Assembly: GCA_046537735.1 (NCBI GenBank)
Contig: JBKHKH010000118.1
Span: 1-5,922 of the forward strand
Reading direction: 5' to 3'
DNA: 5,922 nt
Source of the DNA: JdFR-22 sp046537735
Lineage (GTDB): Archaea; Halobacteriota; Archaeoglobi; Archaeoglobales; Archaeoglobaceae
Below are positions 1-5,550 of the stretch, one piece after another. The stretch's first letter is position 1. The number at the start of each line of letters is the position of its first letter. The position numbers and the translations under genes were made by a program. The notes beneath the pieces are model-generated. The model did no database searches and was not told where the DNA came from. It was given only the letters and a program-made list of their open reading frames with translations.

Positions 1-393
1 ATCATCGATTTAAGAAGATTTGTTTATTTCGAGAAGGCACCTGGTGAATTCGATATCAGCAAAATACTGTTCGATGTTCTGGTCAGACATGATTACACCA
101 CTCTGGGCAAGTTCCACATGAGATCTCTGTTCATCGGCATGATGCACTTCCAGGACCTATACAATTATGACCTGGAGAGAGTTAAACGGTGTGAGATACA
201 TTATGCAACACCTGATGGTAGAATCATCCCCTTCTGTGCTTTCAACGTCCTTCCAGAGATCTACAGGGATAAAATACAGGCAGAATATGGAGTTCCCATA
301 GAAGAGTGGGAGAAAAAGAATGGAAAGAAATTGAGAGATGAGCTCTACAGAGTTGTGGGGAGAGAAGGTGCCAAGACACTGACCCAAAGTTGA
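1..393 (+). CDS. tes: Tes-type radical SAM protein (tetraether lipid synthase family), C-terminal 130 residues, 5' end outside window
   Basis: The reading frame is open from base 1 to the TGA at 391-393, so only the C-terminus is present; the radical SAM CxxxCxxC core lies outside. The visible part resembles the C-terminal region of archaeal Tes/MJ0619-like proteins: MMHFQDLYNYDLERVKRC followed by IHYATPDGRIIPFC, with cysteines at fragment residues 64 and 79 that look like conserved iron-sulfur or structural ligands. Tes joins two archaeol chains to make macrocyclic or tetraether membrane lipids. MJ0619 was earlier assigned to pterin methylation, and many annotations still carry that name. 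The last 30 residues are charged and look like a variable tail. nadM begins 9 bp downstream, so the two are probably co-transcribed. Family assignment is fairly firm; the exact lipid reaction (Tes, a paralogue, or ring synthase Grs) cannot be decided from this fragment. Confidence 0.75.
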   Translation: MIDLRRFVYFEKAPGEFDISKILFDVLVRHDYTTLGKFHMRSLFIGMMHFQDLYNYDLERVKRCEIHYATPDGRIIPFCAFNVLPEIYRDKIQAEYGVPIEEWEKKNGKKLRDELYRVVGREGAKTLTQS

Positions 394-402
394 GACCACT
401 AC

Positions 403-918
403 ATGAGAGGTTTTTTCATAGGAAGATTTCAGCCGTACCATCTCGGACATCATTACGTAATATTGAAGATACTTGAAGAGATAGACGAGCTGGTGATAGG
501 TATAGGGAGTGCTCAGGAGAGCCATTCCCTTCAAAACCCTTTTACTGCAGGAGAACGGATGCTAATGGTCTCTAAAGCGTTAGAAGAGATAAAAACCGAT
601 AAAAAAGCCTATGTGGTACCTCTTGAGGATATCTACCGCAATAGTCTGTGGGTCCCCCATGTCCAGTCCATGATACCTCCCATCGATGTGGTATTCTCCA
701 ATAACCCTCTGGTCAGAAGATTGTTCAGTGAAGCCGGTTACGAGATAAAAAGAACAGACCTAAGAAATCGAAACGAATATCAGGGAACAGAGATTAGAAA
801 AAGGATCCTGGAGGGGGGTGACTGGGAAGAGCTGGTTCCCCAGTCGGTGGCCAGAATAATTGTAGAAATACGTGGAATAGAGAGGCTAAAGGAAGTTTCA
901 GGTAATGACGCTGGATAG
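403..918 (+). CDS. nadM: Nicotinamide-nucleotide adenylyltransferase, archaeal type
   Basis: This 171-residue protein matches the usual length of archaeal NMN adenylyltransferase, a cytoplasmic nucleotidyltransferase that makes NAD+ from NMN and ATP. The N-terminus MRGFFIGRFQPYHLGHH holds the GRFQP motif and the HxGH motif (HLGH, residues 13-16) that binds the ATP phosphates. Next come IGIGSAQESHSLQNPFTAGER, typical of the archaeal family, and near the C-terminus GTEIRKRI, the counterpart of the ISSTxIR phosphate-binding motif, followed by a GGDWEELVP segment. All expected motifs are present, so the gene looks intact. The ATG at 403 is chosen because the family begins right at MRGF(F/Y)IGRFQP. 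No clear Shine-Dalgarno motif precedes it. It starts 9 bp after the upstream stop, so translation may depend on coupling to the tes-like gene. Its 3' end overlaps ogt by 14 bp. Confidence 0.93.
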   Translation: MRGFFIGRFQPYHLGHHYVILKILEEIDELVIGIGSAQESHSLQNPFTAGERMLMVSKALEEIKTDKKAYVVPLEDIYRNSLWVPHVQSMIPPIDVVFSNNPLVRRLFSEAGYEIKRTDLRNRNEYQGTEIRKRILEGGDWEELVPQSVARIIVEIRGIERLKEVSGNDAG

Positions 919-1387
919 CTTTTCCCTAGAAGTTACCCAAATCTTCTCTCCCAGCAGAAAATTATTTTTAAGCGTTTTCCTGGAGGATGAAGCTGTAAGC
1001 AGAGTTGAGTTCAGCAGCACACCTCATCAAGAGCATTTGAGTAGCCAGACAGCAGAAAGGTTAAAAAAAGATGTGGAAAGATACTTGCAGGGATACAAAA
1101 TCGACTTTTCAGATTACTCCTTAAGATTGAGTGATACTACCGGTTTTCTTCAAAAAGTTCTAAACAAGGTGAGGAGAATCCCTTATGGAGAAACGGTTAC
1201 ATATGGGGAGCTGGCAAAAAAACTGAACAGCGGGCCCAGAGCTATAGGTCAGGCGATGAAGAGGAACCCTATACCAATAATTATCCCCTGTCACAGAGTA
1301 ATAGCCTCCAACGGGCTAGGGGGCTACAGCTCAGGAGTAGAAATTAAAAAACAACTATTAAAACTAGAGTTGAAAAACAACTATTGA
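905..1387 (+). CDS. ogt: Methylated-DNA--protein-cysteine S-methyltransferase (O6-alkylguanine-DNA alkyltransferase)
   Basis: This 160-residue suicide DNA-repair protein moves the alkyl group from O6-alkylguanine to its own cysteine. The active site IIPCHRV is intact with Cys129. IPYGETVTYGELA (residues 92-104) is the usual start of the DNA-binding helix-turn-helix, and PRAIGQAMKRNP carries the expected arginine finger at Arg112. GLGGYSSGVEIKKQLLKLE is the normal end of the catalytic domain. The first 75 residues form the poorly conserved N-terminal domain. The start overlaps nadM by 14 bp, with a weak AAAGGA purine stretch upstream. The last four residues (KNNY) and the stop arise from the second copy of a 26-bp tandem duplication read in another frame. 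Without that copy the protein would end LESPTGSH, stopping at 1414-1416. The catalytic core is unaffected, so activity is probably retained. Confidence 0.93.
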   Translation: MTLDSFSLEVTQIFSPSRKLFLSVFLEDEAVSRVEFSSTPHQEHLSSQTAERLKKDVERYLQGYKIDFSDYSLRLSDTTGFLQKVLNKVRRIPYGETVTYGELAKKLNSGPRAIGQAMKRNPIPIIIPCHRVIASNGLGGYSSGVEIKKQLLKLELKNNY

Positions 1388-1397
1388 AGCTGGAGTC
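1347..1397 (+). repeat. Imperfect 26-bp tandem duplication at the 3' end of ogt
   Basis: Two adjacent copies with a 26-bp period are visible: the first begins at 1347 and the second at 1373. Both start with AAAAACAACTATT (13 of 13 identical) and continue as AAAACTAGAGTT versus GAAGCTGGAGTC. Because 26 is not a multiple of 3, the second copy is read in a different frame and provides the stop codon of ogt. The differences between copies are mostly transitions and suggest the duplication is not brand new. Confidence 0.85.
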
Positions 1398-1412
1398 TCC
1401 AACAGGATCACA

Positions 1413-2018
1413 TTAAAGTTTACAAACGACAGGTTGACCGTCTATCGATCCATATAGTTTACCATCTTGTTTTGATGGGATCAGGATCCCGTAATCCACT
1501 TCATCCACAGATTCCACTTCCACAACTTCCTCAATGACAAAATCTCCCAGTTTTACGCACAGAAGTTTGGCATCGTCTACTTTTTCGCACTCCTTATCCT
1601 TGAACATGGCTGGAACTAGATTATACACTTCATTGAAGCCTTCACCGAGTTCCTCTCCGTAATATAACTCCTGAATAATGGCATTATAAAAGTGCCAGTC
1701 CTCTTCGATCAGCTTTTGTCTGGAATACTTGCTCAAGGAGACTATGACCTCTTCCACATTGGAGTCTTCATGGATCCACCAGCAATTTGTGCAGTCCCAT
1801 ACGTATTTTTCACCTGCTGTTTTTAGTTCCCCTCCCAAATCATAATTCAGGCAGGGATAAAAGGGGCAAAAACAGAAAGAGCAATCCATTCCTTCAAAAT
1901 GGCAGGGATAATACTTGCACTCAAGGTTGGGACCATAACTTCCATCCAGTGCTCCAAAGGTCTCTACAAGAGTTCTTTCCCTCAAATCCTCGGTATTATC
2001 AATTCTCAAATTTTGCAA
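1413..2018 (-). CDS. Cysteine-rich small-domain protein (PF04071-like) with an unrecognised C-terminal domain
   Basis: This 201-residue protein has a dense cysteine region at residues 34-79: CKYYPCHFEG, then CSFCFCPFYPC, GGEL and DCTNCWWIH. This pattern (Cys34, 39, 46, 49, 51, 56, 76, 79, with His40 and His83) matches my memory of the 'cysteine-rich small domain', a presumed metal-binding module of unknown function. Residues about 95-140 look helical. Residues about 145-201 are acidic and beta-rich, ending GILIPSKQDGKLYGSIDGQPVVCKL; I do not recognise this part. No signal peptide or membrane segment is seen, so it is probably cytoplasmic. The gene overlaps the phosphatase gene upstream by 20 bp, so the two are likely co-translated and functionally linked. 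The start is taken as TTG at 2018, since no in-frame ATG lies nearby and a GGGTGAT motif sits 4 nt upstream; a downstream TTG (codon 4 or 12) is possible. Confidence 0.75.
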   Translation of the reverse strand: MQNLRIDNTEDLRERTLVETFGALDGSYGPNLECKYYPCHFEGMDCSFCFCPFYPCLNYDLGGELKTAGEKYVWDCTNCWWIHEDSNVEEVIVSLSKYSRQKLIEEDWHFYNAIIQELYYGEELGEGFNEVYNLVPAMFKDKECEKVDDAKLLCVKLGDFVIEEVVEVESVDEVDYGILIPSKQDGKLYGSIDGQPVVCKL

Positions 2019-2862
2019 TCATATCACCCACTGATACTCCTAAAGAATCAGCAACAGGTTTACACTTTGCAGTTAATAAAAATGCAACGGGTAGGGGAGA
2101 GTCTGATAAACACTCGTAGTTGGCCATGCCTTTACCTATTATGATGTCAGCATTATTAATTTTTTCCAATGTCTCCCCAGGCAATTCATCCTCTATAATG
2201 CCTATGGCTCCTTCCCCATTGGTAAGCAGGTTATCCGCTATTTTATCGATCCCTGCCAGTTTGGCATCCTCAATCGTGGCATCGCTCAATATAGGCTTTC
2301 CCCTAACCACTACGGTGAGTTCATTGGATATCTTCTTTATTTCTTCCAGGAAAAGAGAGTCCACAACGATCTCTCCACAGTTATCTGTGAGATAGACCAC
2401 ATTACCTCCACAGAACTCTTTAATTTTATCTATATCATCAATGGTTAAGCCCTTGGCATACTGCTCTGAAAAGAACCCCATAAAATCGTCTTCAGCAACT
2501 TCATGCCCCATAACTCCATAGTCAAAAGTATTTCCAATAATGGAAGCTATGGCAGAAGCTTTGAACTTATCGCTCTGATCTTCAACAAACTCTCTTATCG
2601 CAGGGAGGAATTGCATAACAACTTCATTCGCCCTGTCTTTAACCTTCTTATAGGGGTCCTCAACACCCAGAATTTCGTAAACCCTCCGGTGCATTTCTGT
2701 AGCGATAACCGCGTTTACCTCTCTTTTAGGATACCTTCTATTCAGTACTTCCAGCGAATCTTCCACTGCTTTTCTTATTTTATCTTCATCATCAGTTGCC
2801 ATCTTGCATTCGGTATATGTTCTGTGCAACAGGCACGCCGGGCACTGAGGTGATATCTTCAT
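1999..2862 (-). CDS. DUF89/ARMT1-type metal-dependent damage-control phosphatase, archaeal subgroup
   Basis: This 287-residue protein belongs to the DUF89 (PF01937) family, like Archaeoglobus AF1104 and Pyrococcus PH1575. These are metal-dependent phosphatases proposed to remove harmful phosphorylated metabolites such as sugar phosphates. Visible motifs, in order, are the N-terminal CPAC (Cys7, Cys10) with LLHR, GNTFDYGVMGH (Asn111, Asp114), the metal-binding DNCGEIVVD (Asp160, Asn161, Glu164), VVRGKPILSDAT (Arg187, Lys189, Asp194) and GKGMANYE (Lys244, Asn248, Glu250). All look intact and the length is normal for the archaeal subgroup. The ATG at 2862 is the natural start because MKISPQCPACLL fits the family N-terminus. 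No Shine-Dalgarno motif precedes it, and a TATA-like element 23-32 bp upstream implies a leaderless mRNA. The stop lies inside the next gene by 20 bp. The physiological substrate is unknown. Confidence 0.88.
   Translation of the reverse strand: MKISPQCPACLLHRTYTECKMATDDEDKIRKAVEDSLEVLNRRYPKREVNAVIATEMHRRVYEILGVEDPYKKVKDRANEVVMQFLPAIREFVEDQSDKFKASAIASIIGNTFDYGVMGHEVAEDDFMGFFSEQYAKGLTIDDIDKIKEFCGGNVVYLTDNCGEIVVDSLFLEEIKKISNELTVVVRGKPILSDATIEDAKLAGIDKIADNLLTNGEGAIGIIEDELPGETLEKINNADIIIGKGMANYECLSDSPLPVAFLLTAKCKPVADSLGVSVGDMIAKFEN
2023..2029 (-). promoter_or_regulatory. Ribosome binding site supporting the TTG start of the cysteine-rich gene
   Basis: On the minus strand the bases read GGGTGAT, matching the GGTGAT part of the archaeal anti-Shine-Dalgarno complement (GGAGGTGAT). 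The spacer to the TTG at 2016-2018 is 4 nt. The motif lies inside the last codons of the upstream phosphatase gene, consistent with coupled translation. Confidence 0.5.
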
Positions 2863-2883
2863 TTCTATAAGTCAAATAACATC

Positions 2884-2893
2884 ATATATTAAA
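2884..2893 (-). promoter_or_regulatory. TATA-box-like promoter for the DUF89 phosphatase unit
   Basis: The minus strand reads TTTAATATAT, a good archaeal TATA-box match, preceded by an A-rich AAATC that could serve as a BRE. Its centre lies about 26 bp upstream of the ATG at 2862. Archaeal transcription normally begins about 25 bp downstream of the TATA centre, so the mRNA would start at or within a few bases of the start codon. The lack of a Shine-Dalgarno motif agrees with this. Confidence 0.6.
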
Positions 2894-2923
2894 GATTTGC
2901 CCACAACTATGCGTGTAGCGGAC

Positions 2924-2928
2924 AAAAA
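2924..2928 (-). terminator. Possible oligo-T terminator of the por operon
   Basis: Five T residues on the minus strand lie about 115 nt after the porB stop and about 30 nt before the TATA element of the phosphatase gene. Archaeal intrinsic termination often uses such T tracts without a hairpin. A looser T-rich stretch at 2956-2965 is an alternative. The rest of the 180-bp gap 2863-3042 shows no convincing gene or RNA structure. Confidence 0.25.
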
Positions 2929-3042
2929 TAGTTAATCAGTATCAGGTCTTTCCATAAAATCAAAAGTGGCAATCAATCACCAAATGCCGATAGAACTACC
3001 GGTTCCTTAACCCAACGTATAGGTCATGTGACCGTTCAACTA

Positions 3043-3918
3043 TTAGTCCACTAAGCCGTATCTACGCGCATTTTCATCCGCTATCGATTGCAACTTTTTG
3101 ATGAGCTCATTCCCATCCTCAGTTTTGAACAGATGCTTGAACCTTCCCTGCATTTTGAGGTAATCCTCAACTGGCCTCTTTTTGACAGGACTCGCTTTTA
3201 GCTCACCGTCAATGATCTCATAGTTGAACCATAGACACGTATCTATTGCCAACCTGGCTACTTCAACTGTTTTGGAGCTATCGAAGCCCCAACTGGTAGG
3301 ACAGGGAGTATGGACCTGCACATAAGCAGGCTCATTTTTTGAGGCTTTCAACACCTTCCGGTAAAGATCGCTGGGGTAAGCTATGGATGCAGTGGCTATA
3401 TATGGAATGTTGTGGGCTTTGACTATGGAGGGCAAGTCTTTCTTAAACTGGTTGCTCTTACTGGATTTTCCGGTTGGTGAGGTCGAGGTGTAAGCTGTTA
3501 GAGGCGTTTCACTGCTCTCATGGACCCCTGTACCCATATAGGCTTCGTTATCCAGACAAATGTAGACAACTTTATGGCCTCTTTCCAGCATACCAGAAAG
3601 GGAGCTTAGCTCCATGTCCGCAGTGATCCCATCTCCGGCGAAAACTGCCACTTTACTGTTTTTATGGAGTCTTTTCATGGCCATTTCTACTCCACTGGCC
3701 AGAGCAGCAGCATGGTCGGAGAGGTTCATCACCGGTACTTTCCACGCCGAACTGCTATATGAAGTTGAAAAGGCTTCCAGGCATCCTGTAGGGATACACA
3801 CTATGGTGTCTCTGCCCAGTGCCTTCATGGCTATCCTAACGGCCAGAGCTTCACCGCATCCAGCACAGGCGGTATGTCCGGAGACAAACAATTCTTCTGA
3901 AGGCATGTCTGAGATCAT
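3043..3918 (-). CDS. porB: 2-oxoacid:ferredoxin oxidoreductase beta subunit (PorB-like, thiamine-binding)
   Basis: This 291-residue protein is the thiamine diphosphate-binding subunit of a pyruvate-type OFOR, which oxidises a 2-oxoacid with CoA and reduces ferredoxin. Cys18 and Cys21 (CAGCG), Cys46 (TGCLEAFST) and Cys206 (TPCPTSW) are the four expected ligands of the proximal [4Fe-4S] cluster. The thiamine/Mg motif runs from GDGITADM (Gly95-Asp96-Gly97) to LDNEAYMGTG (Asn124). Length is typical. Departures from the usual PorB consensus are notable: the FENAAA motif reads SDHAAA, and YMNTGxQ reads YMGTGVH, so the Asn that touches pyruvate in characterised enzymes is Gly129 here. Residues 245-291 form a charged C-terminal extension seen in other archaeal PorBs. 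A strong Shine-Dalgarno motif overlaps the porA stop, and only 4 bp separate the two genes. The enzyme class is clear; pyruvate as substrate is less certain. Confidence 0.9.
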   Translation of the reverse strand: MISDMPSEELFVSGHTACAGCGEALAVRIAMKALGRDTIVCIPTGCLEAFSTSYSSSAWKVPVMNLSDHAAALASGVEMAMKRLHKNSKVAVFAGDGITADMELSSLSGMLERGHKVVYICLDNEAYMGTGVHESSETPLTAYTSTSPTGKSSKSNQFKKDLPSIVKAHNIPYIATASIAYPSDLYRKVLKASKNEPAYVQVHTPCPTSWGFDSSKTVEVARLAIDTCLWFNYEIIDGELKASPVKKRPVEDYLKMQGRFKHLFKTEDGNELIKKLQSIADENARRYGLVD

Positions 3919-3921
3919 TGA

Positions 3922-3930
3922 ATCACTCCT
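3922..3930 (-). promoter_or_regulatory. Shine-Dalgarno site of porB overlapping the porA stop codon
   Basis: The minus strand reads AGGAGTGAT, one base short of the full GGAGGTGAT consensus, and ends 3 nt before the porB ATG. The TGA stop of porA (3923-3925) is embedded in it, so ribosomes finishing porA are positioned to start porB. This supports equal production of the two catalytic subunits. Confidence 0.75.
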
Positions 3931-5077
3931 TCTTCTTGTCTTTGAGATTGATCCATTCTACCTCATCTTCATTTTCTTCATCCTGCTCATAGCTCTCCAG
4001 CCCGGAGATCATCTGCTCTACATCCTCTACTCTTATATCTCTGCCTCCAAGACCGGCTACAAATCCCTTAACCGGAACATCCACGGTAGATTTGACCTCA
4101 CTGAAGAGCTGACCATGAAAACCATAACTGAAGGATTGATCTATAACACCTAAAGCCTTGAAATTCTTCGCTGTTTTCCTCAACTCCTTAATAGGGAAGG
4201 GTCTGTAGGAGCGTATTTTAATGAGCCCGCATCTGTCTTCGGCCACATCCTTTAAAGTTCCACAAATAGAGCCAGCAGCGACAAGAGCAAGATCATAATC
4301 CTTGCCCATACACTCGGTCAGACCGTCCCCGTAACTTCTGCCAAACTTATCTCCAAATTCTTTATTTACGTCTTTTATTTTGGTTTTAGCCCTGTCCATT
4401 GCCTCTTTCTGCTCGTACTTGAACTCCATATATTCGTCAGGGGTGGTAAAGGGACCTAAAGTCAGGGGTTTTTCAGTATCCAGTTTGTGATCCAGACCTA
4501 AAGGAGGAAGAAGATCATCCACATCAGACTGGGAAGGAATATCGACTGGTTCGTAAGAATGAGTAAGCAAATAGCCGTCCATACATACCATAGCCGGAAG
4601 CAATACGTCCTTAGATTCAGCAATCCTATAACTTTGAATGGTCAGATCCAGGGCCTCCTGAACGGTTTCTGCATAAAACTGCAACCAGGAAGTATCTCTC
4701 TGGGACATGGAGTCCGAATGATCGCTCCATATATTAGTGGGTGTGCTTAACGCCCTGTTGGTCACTATCATGGTAGTCGGTAAACGCATTCCAGCAACAG
4801 AATGTAAAGACTCGTGCATGGTAGCCAATCCCTGAGAAGATGTGGCTGTAAATGATCGAACACCACACGCTGTGGCTCCTGCCATAAGGGACAAAGCTGA
4901 CGATTGCGATTCCACATTTACGTAATCAGCATCCAGTTTTTTCTGAGCGACAAGCAAGGCCAGCCTTTCCATTATATGGGTTTGAGGAATAATGGGGTTA
5001 GAGGCGATTATCTCTGGTCTGCATAATGCAACTCCATCTGCAACCGAGTGAGCGCCCTCTCGAACATCATAACTCAT
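3923..5077 (-). CDS. porA: 2-oxoacid:ferredoxin oxidoreductase alpha subunit (PorA-like)
   Basis: This 384-residue protein is the alpha subunit of a pyruvate-type OFOR. It contributes to the substrate pocket and, through its later domain, to CoA binding. Family landmarks, in order, are EGAHSVADGVALCRPEIIA, PQTHIMERLA, YVNVESQSSALS (Glu56), FTATSSQGLATMHE, GMRLP, NRALSTPTNIWSDHSDSMSQRDT (Arg108), LPAMVCMDGYLLTH and, near the end, GFVAGLGGRDI. The pyruvate-binding PITP motif reads NPIIP, with Ile30 replacing the usual Thr and Asn27 replacing the usual Tyr. Arg108, the other carboxylate contact, is kept. After the last family motif there is an extra tail (about residues 361-384), first acidic (EQDEENEDEVE) and then lysine-rich. 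The start overlaps the upstream stop as TAATG, with a strong Shine-Dalgarno site. It forms the catalytic core with PorB; no gamma subunit (PorG) lies in the window. Confidence 0.92.
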   Translation of the reverse strand: MSYDVREGAHSVADGVALCRPEIIASNPIIPQTHIMERLALLVAQKKLDADYVNVESQSSALSLMAGATACGVRSFTATSSQGLATMHESLHSVAGMRLPTTMIVTNRALSTPTNIWSDHSDSMSQRDTSWLQFYAETVQEALDLTIQSYRIAESKDVLLPAMVCMDGYLLTHSYEPVDIPSQSDVDDLLPPLGLDHKLDTEKPLTLGPFTTPDEYMEFKYEQKEAMDRAKTKIKDVNKEFGDKFGRSYGDGLTECMGKDYDLALVAAGSICGTLKDVAEDRCGLIKIRSYRPFPIKELRKTAKNFKALGVIDQSFSYGFHGQLFSEVKSTVDVPVKGFVAGLGGRDIRVEDVEQMISGLESYEQDEENEDEVEWINLKDKKKE

Positions 5078-5550
5078 TAAATTTCAACCTCCATAGTTAT
5101 TACGCCCAATGGGCAAACTTCAGCGCAAATACCACAACCCTTACAGTAATCATAATCGGGCTGGAAAAAACCATCTTCATTAAGTATTATACATCCCTCA
5201 GGGCAGTAGAGCCAGCAAAGCCCGCATTCCACGCAGGCTAACTCACACTGCTCTTCCTGGGGGCACACTCTTCCGCACATGGCGGGAAGTGAATTATTCT
5301 CTTTGAGGATTTTGCAAGCTCCTTCCGGATCATCTTCCTTAATGCATCTTATAAACTCAGGTATATCGATCTTTACGGGACAGCCTTTGATGCAGTTGGG
5401 CTCAATGCACTGAAGACAGCGTTGAGCCTCCTTTATGGCTTCCTCTCTTGAGTAACCTAAAGGCACTTCCCTAAAGTCCTTTATCCTTTCCTCTGGGTCC
5501 CTTTGAGACATCCTGGTCTTGTTTTTCTGGTAATCAATTCCTTCCTTCAT
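5077..5550 (-). CDS. Fusion of GltD/NfnL N-terminal iron-sulfur domain to PorD-type 2[4Fe-4S] ferredoxin subunit
   Basis: This 157-residue protein joins two families. Residues 14-105 match the N-terminal domain (Fer4_20 type) of glutamate synthase small chain GltD and of NfnL: RDPEERIKDF, EEAIKEAQRCLQC, CIKGCPVKIDIPEFI, then LPAMCGRVCPQEEQCE. Residues 106-157 match the OFOR delta subunit PorD: CVECGLCWLYCPEGC and YCKGCGICAEVCP. Cysteines are at 45, 48, 53, 57, 69, 79, 92, 96, 102, 106, 109, 112, 116, 120, 136, 139, 142 and 146, enough for about four [4Fe-4S] clusters, although Cys106 sits where both families expect a ligand. The protein would carry electrons between PorB and an NAD(P)H flavoprotein. 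It starts by an ATGA overlap with the flavoprotein gene and ends by a TAATG overlap with porA. Met14 is an alternative start resembling the usual GltD N-terminus. Function is inferred from domains and context. Confidence 0.85.
   Translation of the reverse strand: MKEGIDYQKNKTRMSQRDPEERIKDFREVPLGYSREEAIKEAQRCLQCIEPNCIKGCPVKIDIPEFIRCIKEDDPEGACKILKENNSLPAMCGRVCPQEEQCELACVECGLCWLYCPEGCIILNEDGFFQPDYDYCKGCGICAEVCPLGVITMEVEI
5084..5092 (-). promoter_or_regulatory. Shine-Dalgarno site of porA inside the end of the fusion gene
   Basis: The minus strand reads GGAGGTTGA, close to the full archaeal consensus, 6 nt before the porA ATG at 5075-5077. It sits in the last codons of the upstream iron-sulfur gene, whose TAA shares one base with the porA ATG. 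It fixes the porA start and shows tight translational coupling. Confidence 0.75.

Noticed and set aside
157..534. Open frame on the minus strand opposite the tes-like gene and nadM
   Set aside because: It spans the junction of two recognisable plus-strand genes and has no family resemblance; best explained as a chance open frame.
3022..3033. Short inverted repeat GGTCA-TG-TGACC downstream of porB
   Set aside because: The 2-nt loop is too tight for a stable hairpin and no T tract follows on the minus strand; as an operator it is isolated and not near a promoter.
2863..3042. Possible small gene or RNA in the gap between porB and the phosphatase gene
   Set aside because: No tRNA-like cloverleaf, kink-turn (C/D) motif or start with a ribosome binding site followed by a convincing frame could be seen; only the TATA-like element and T tracts are supported.
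3614..4153. Long open frame on the plus strand opposite porA and porB
   Set aside because: It lies wholly antisense to two well-supported genes, shows no recognisable motif, and has no ribosome binding site or operon partner.
5077..5550. Possibility that the 157-residue protein is a frameshifted or truncated GltD
   Set aside because: The frame is continuous, both halves keep their cysteine motifs, the PorD half is complete, and start and stop are coupled to neighbours.
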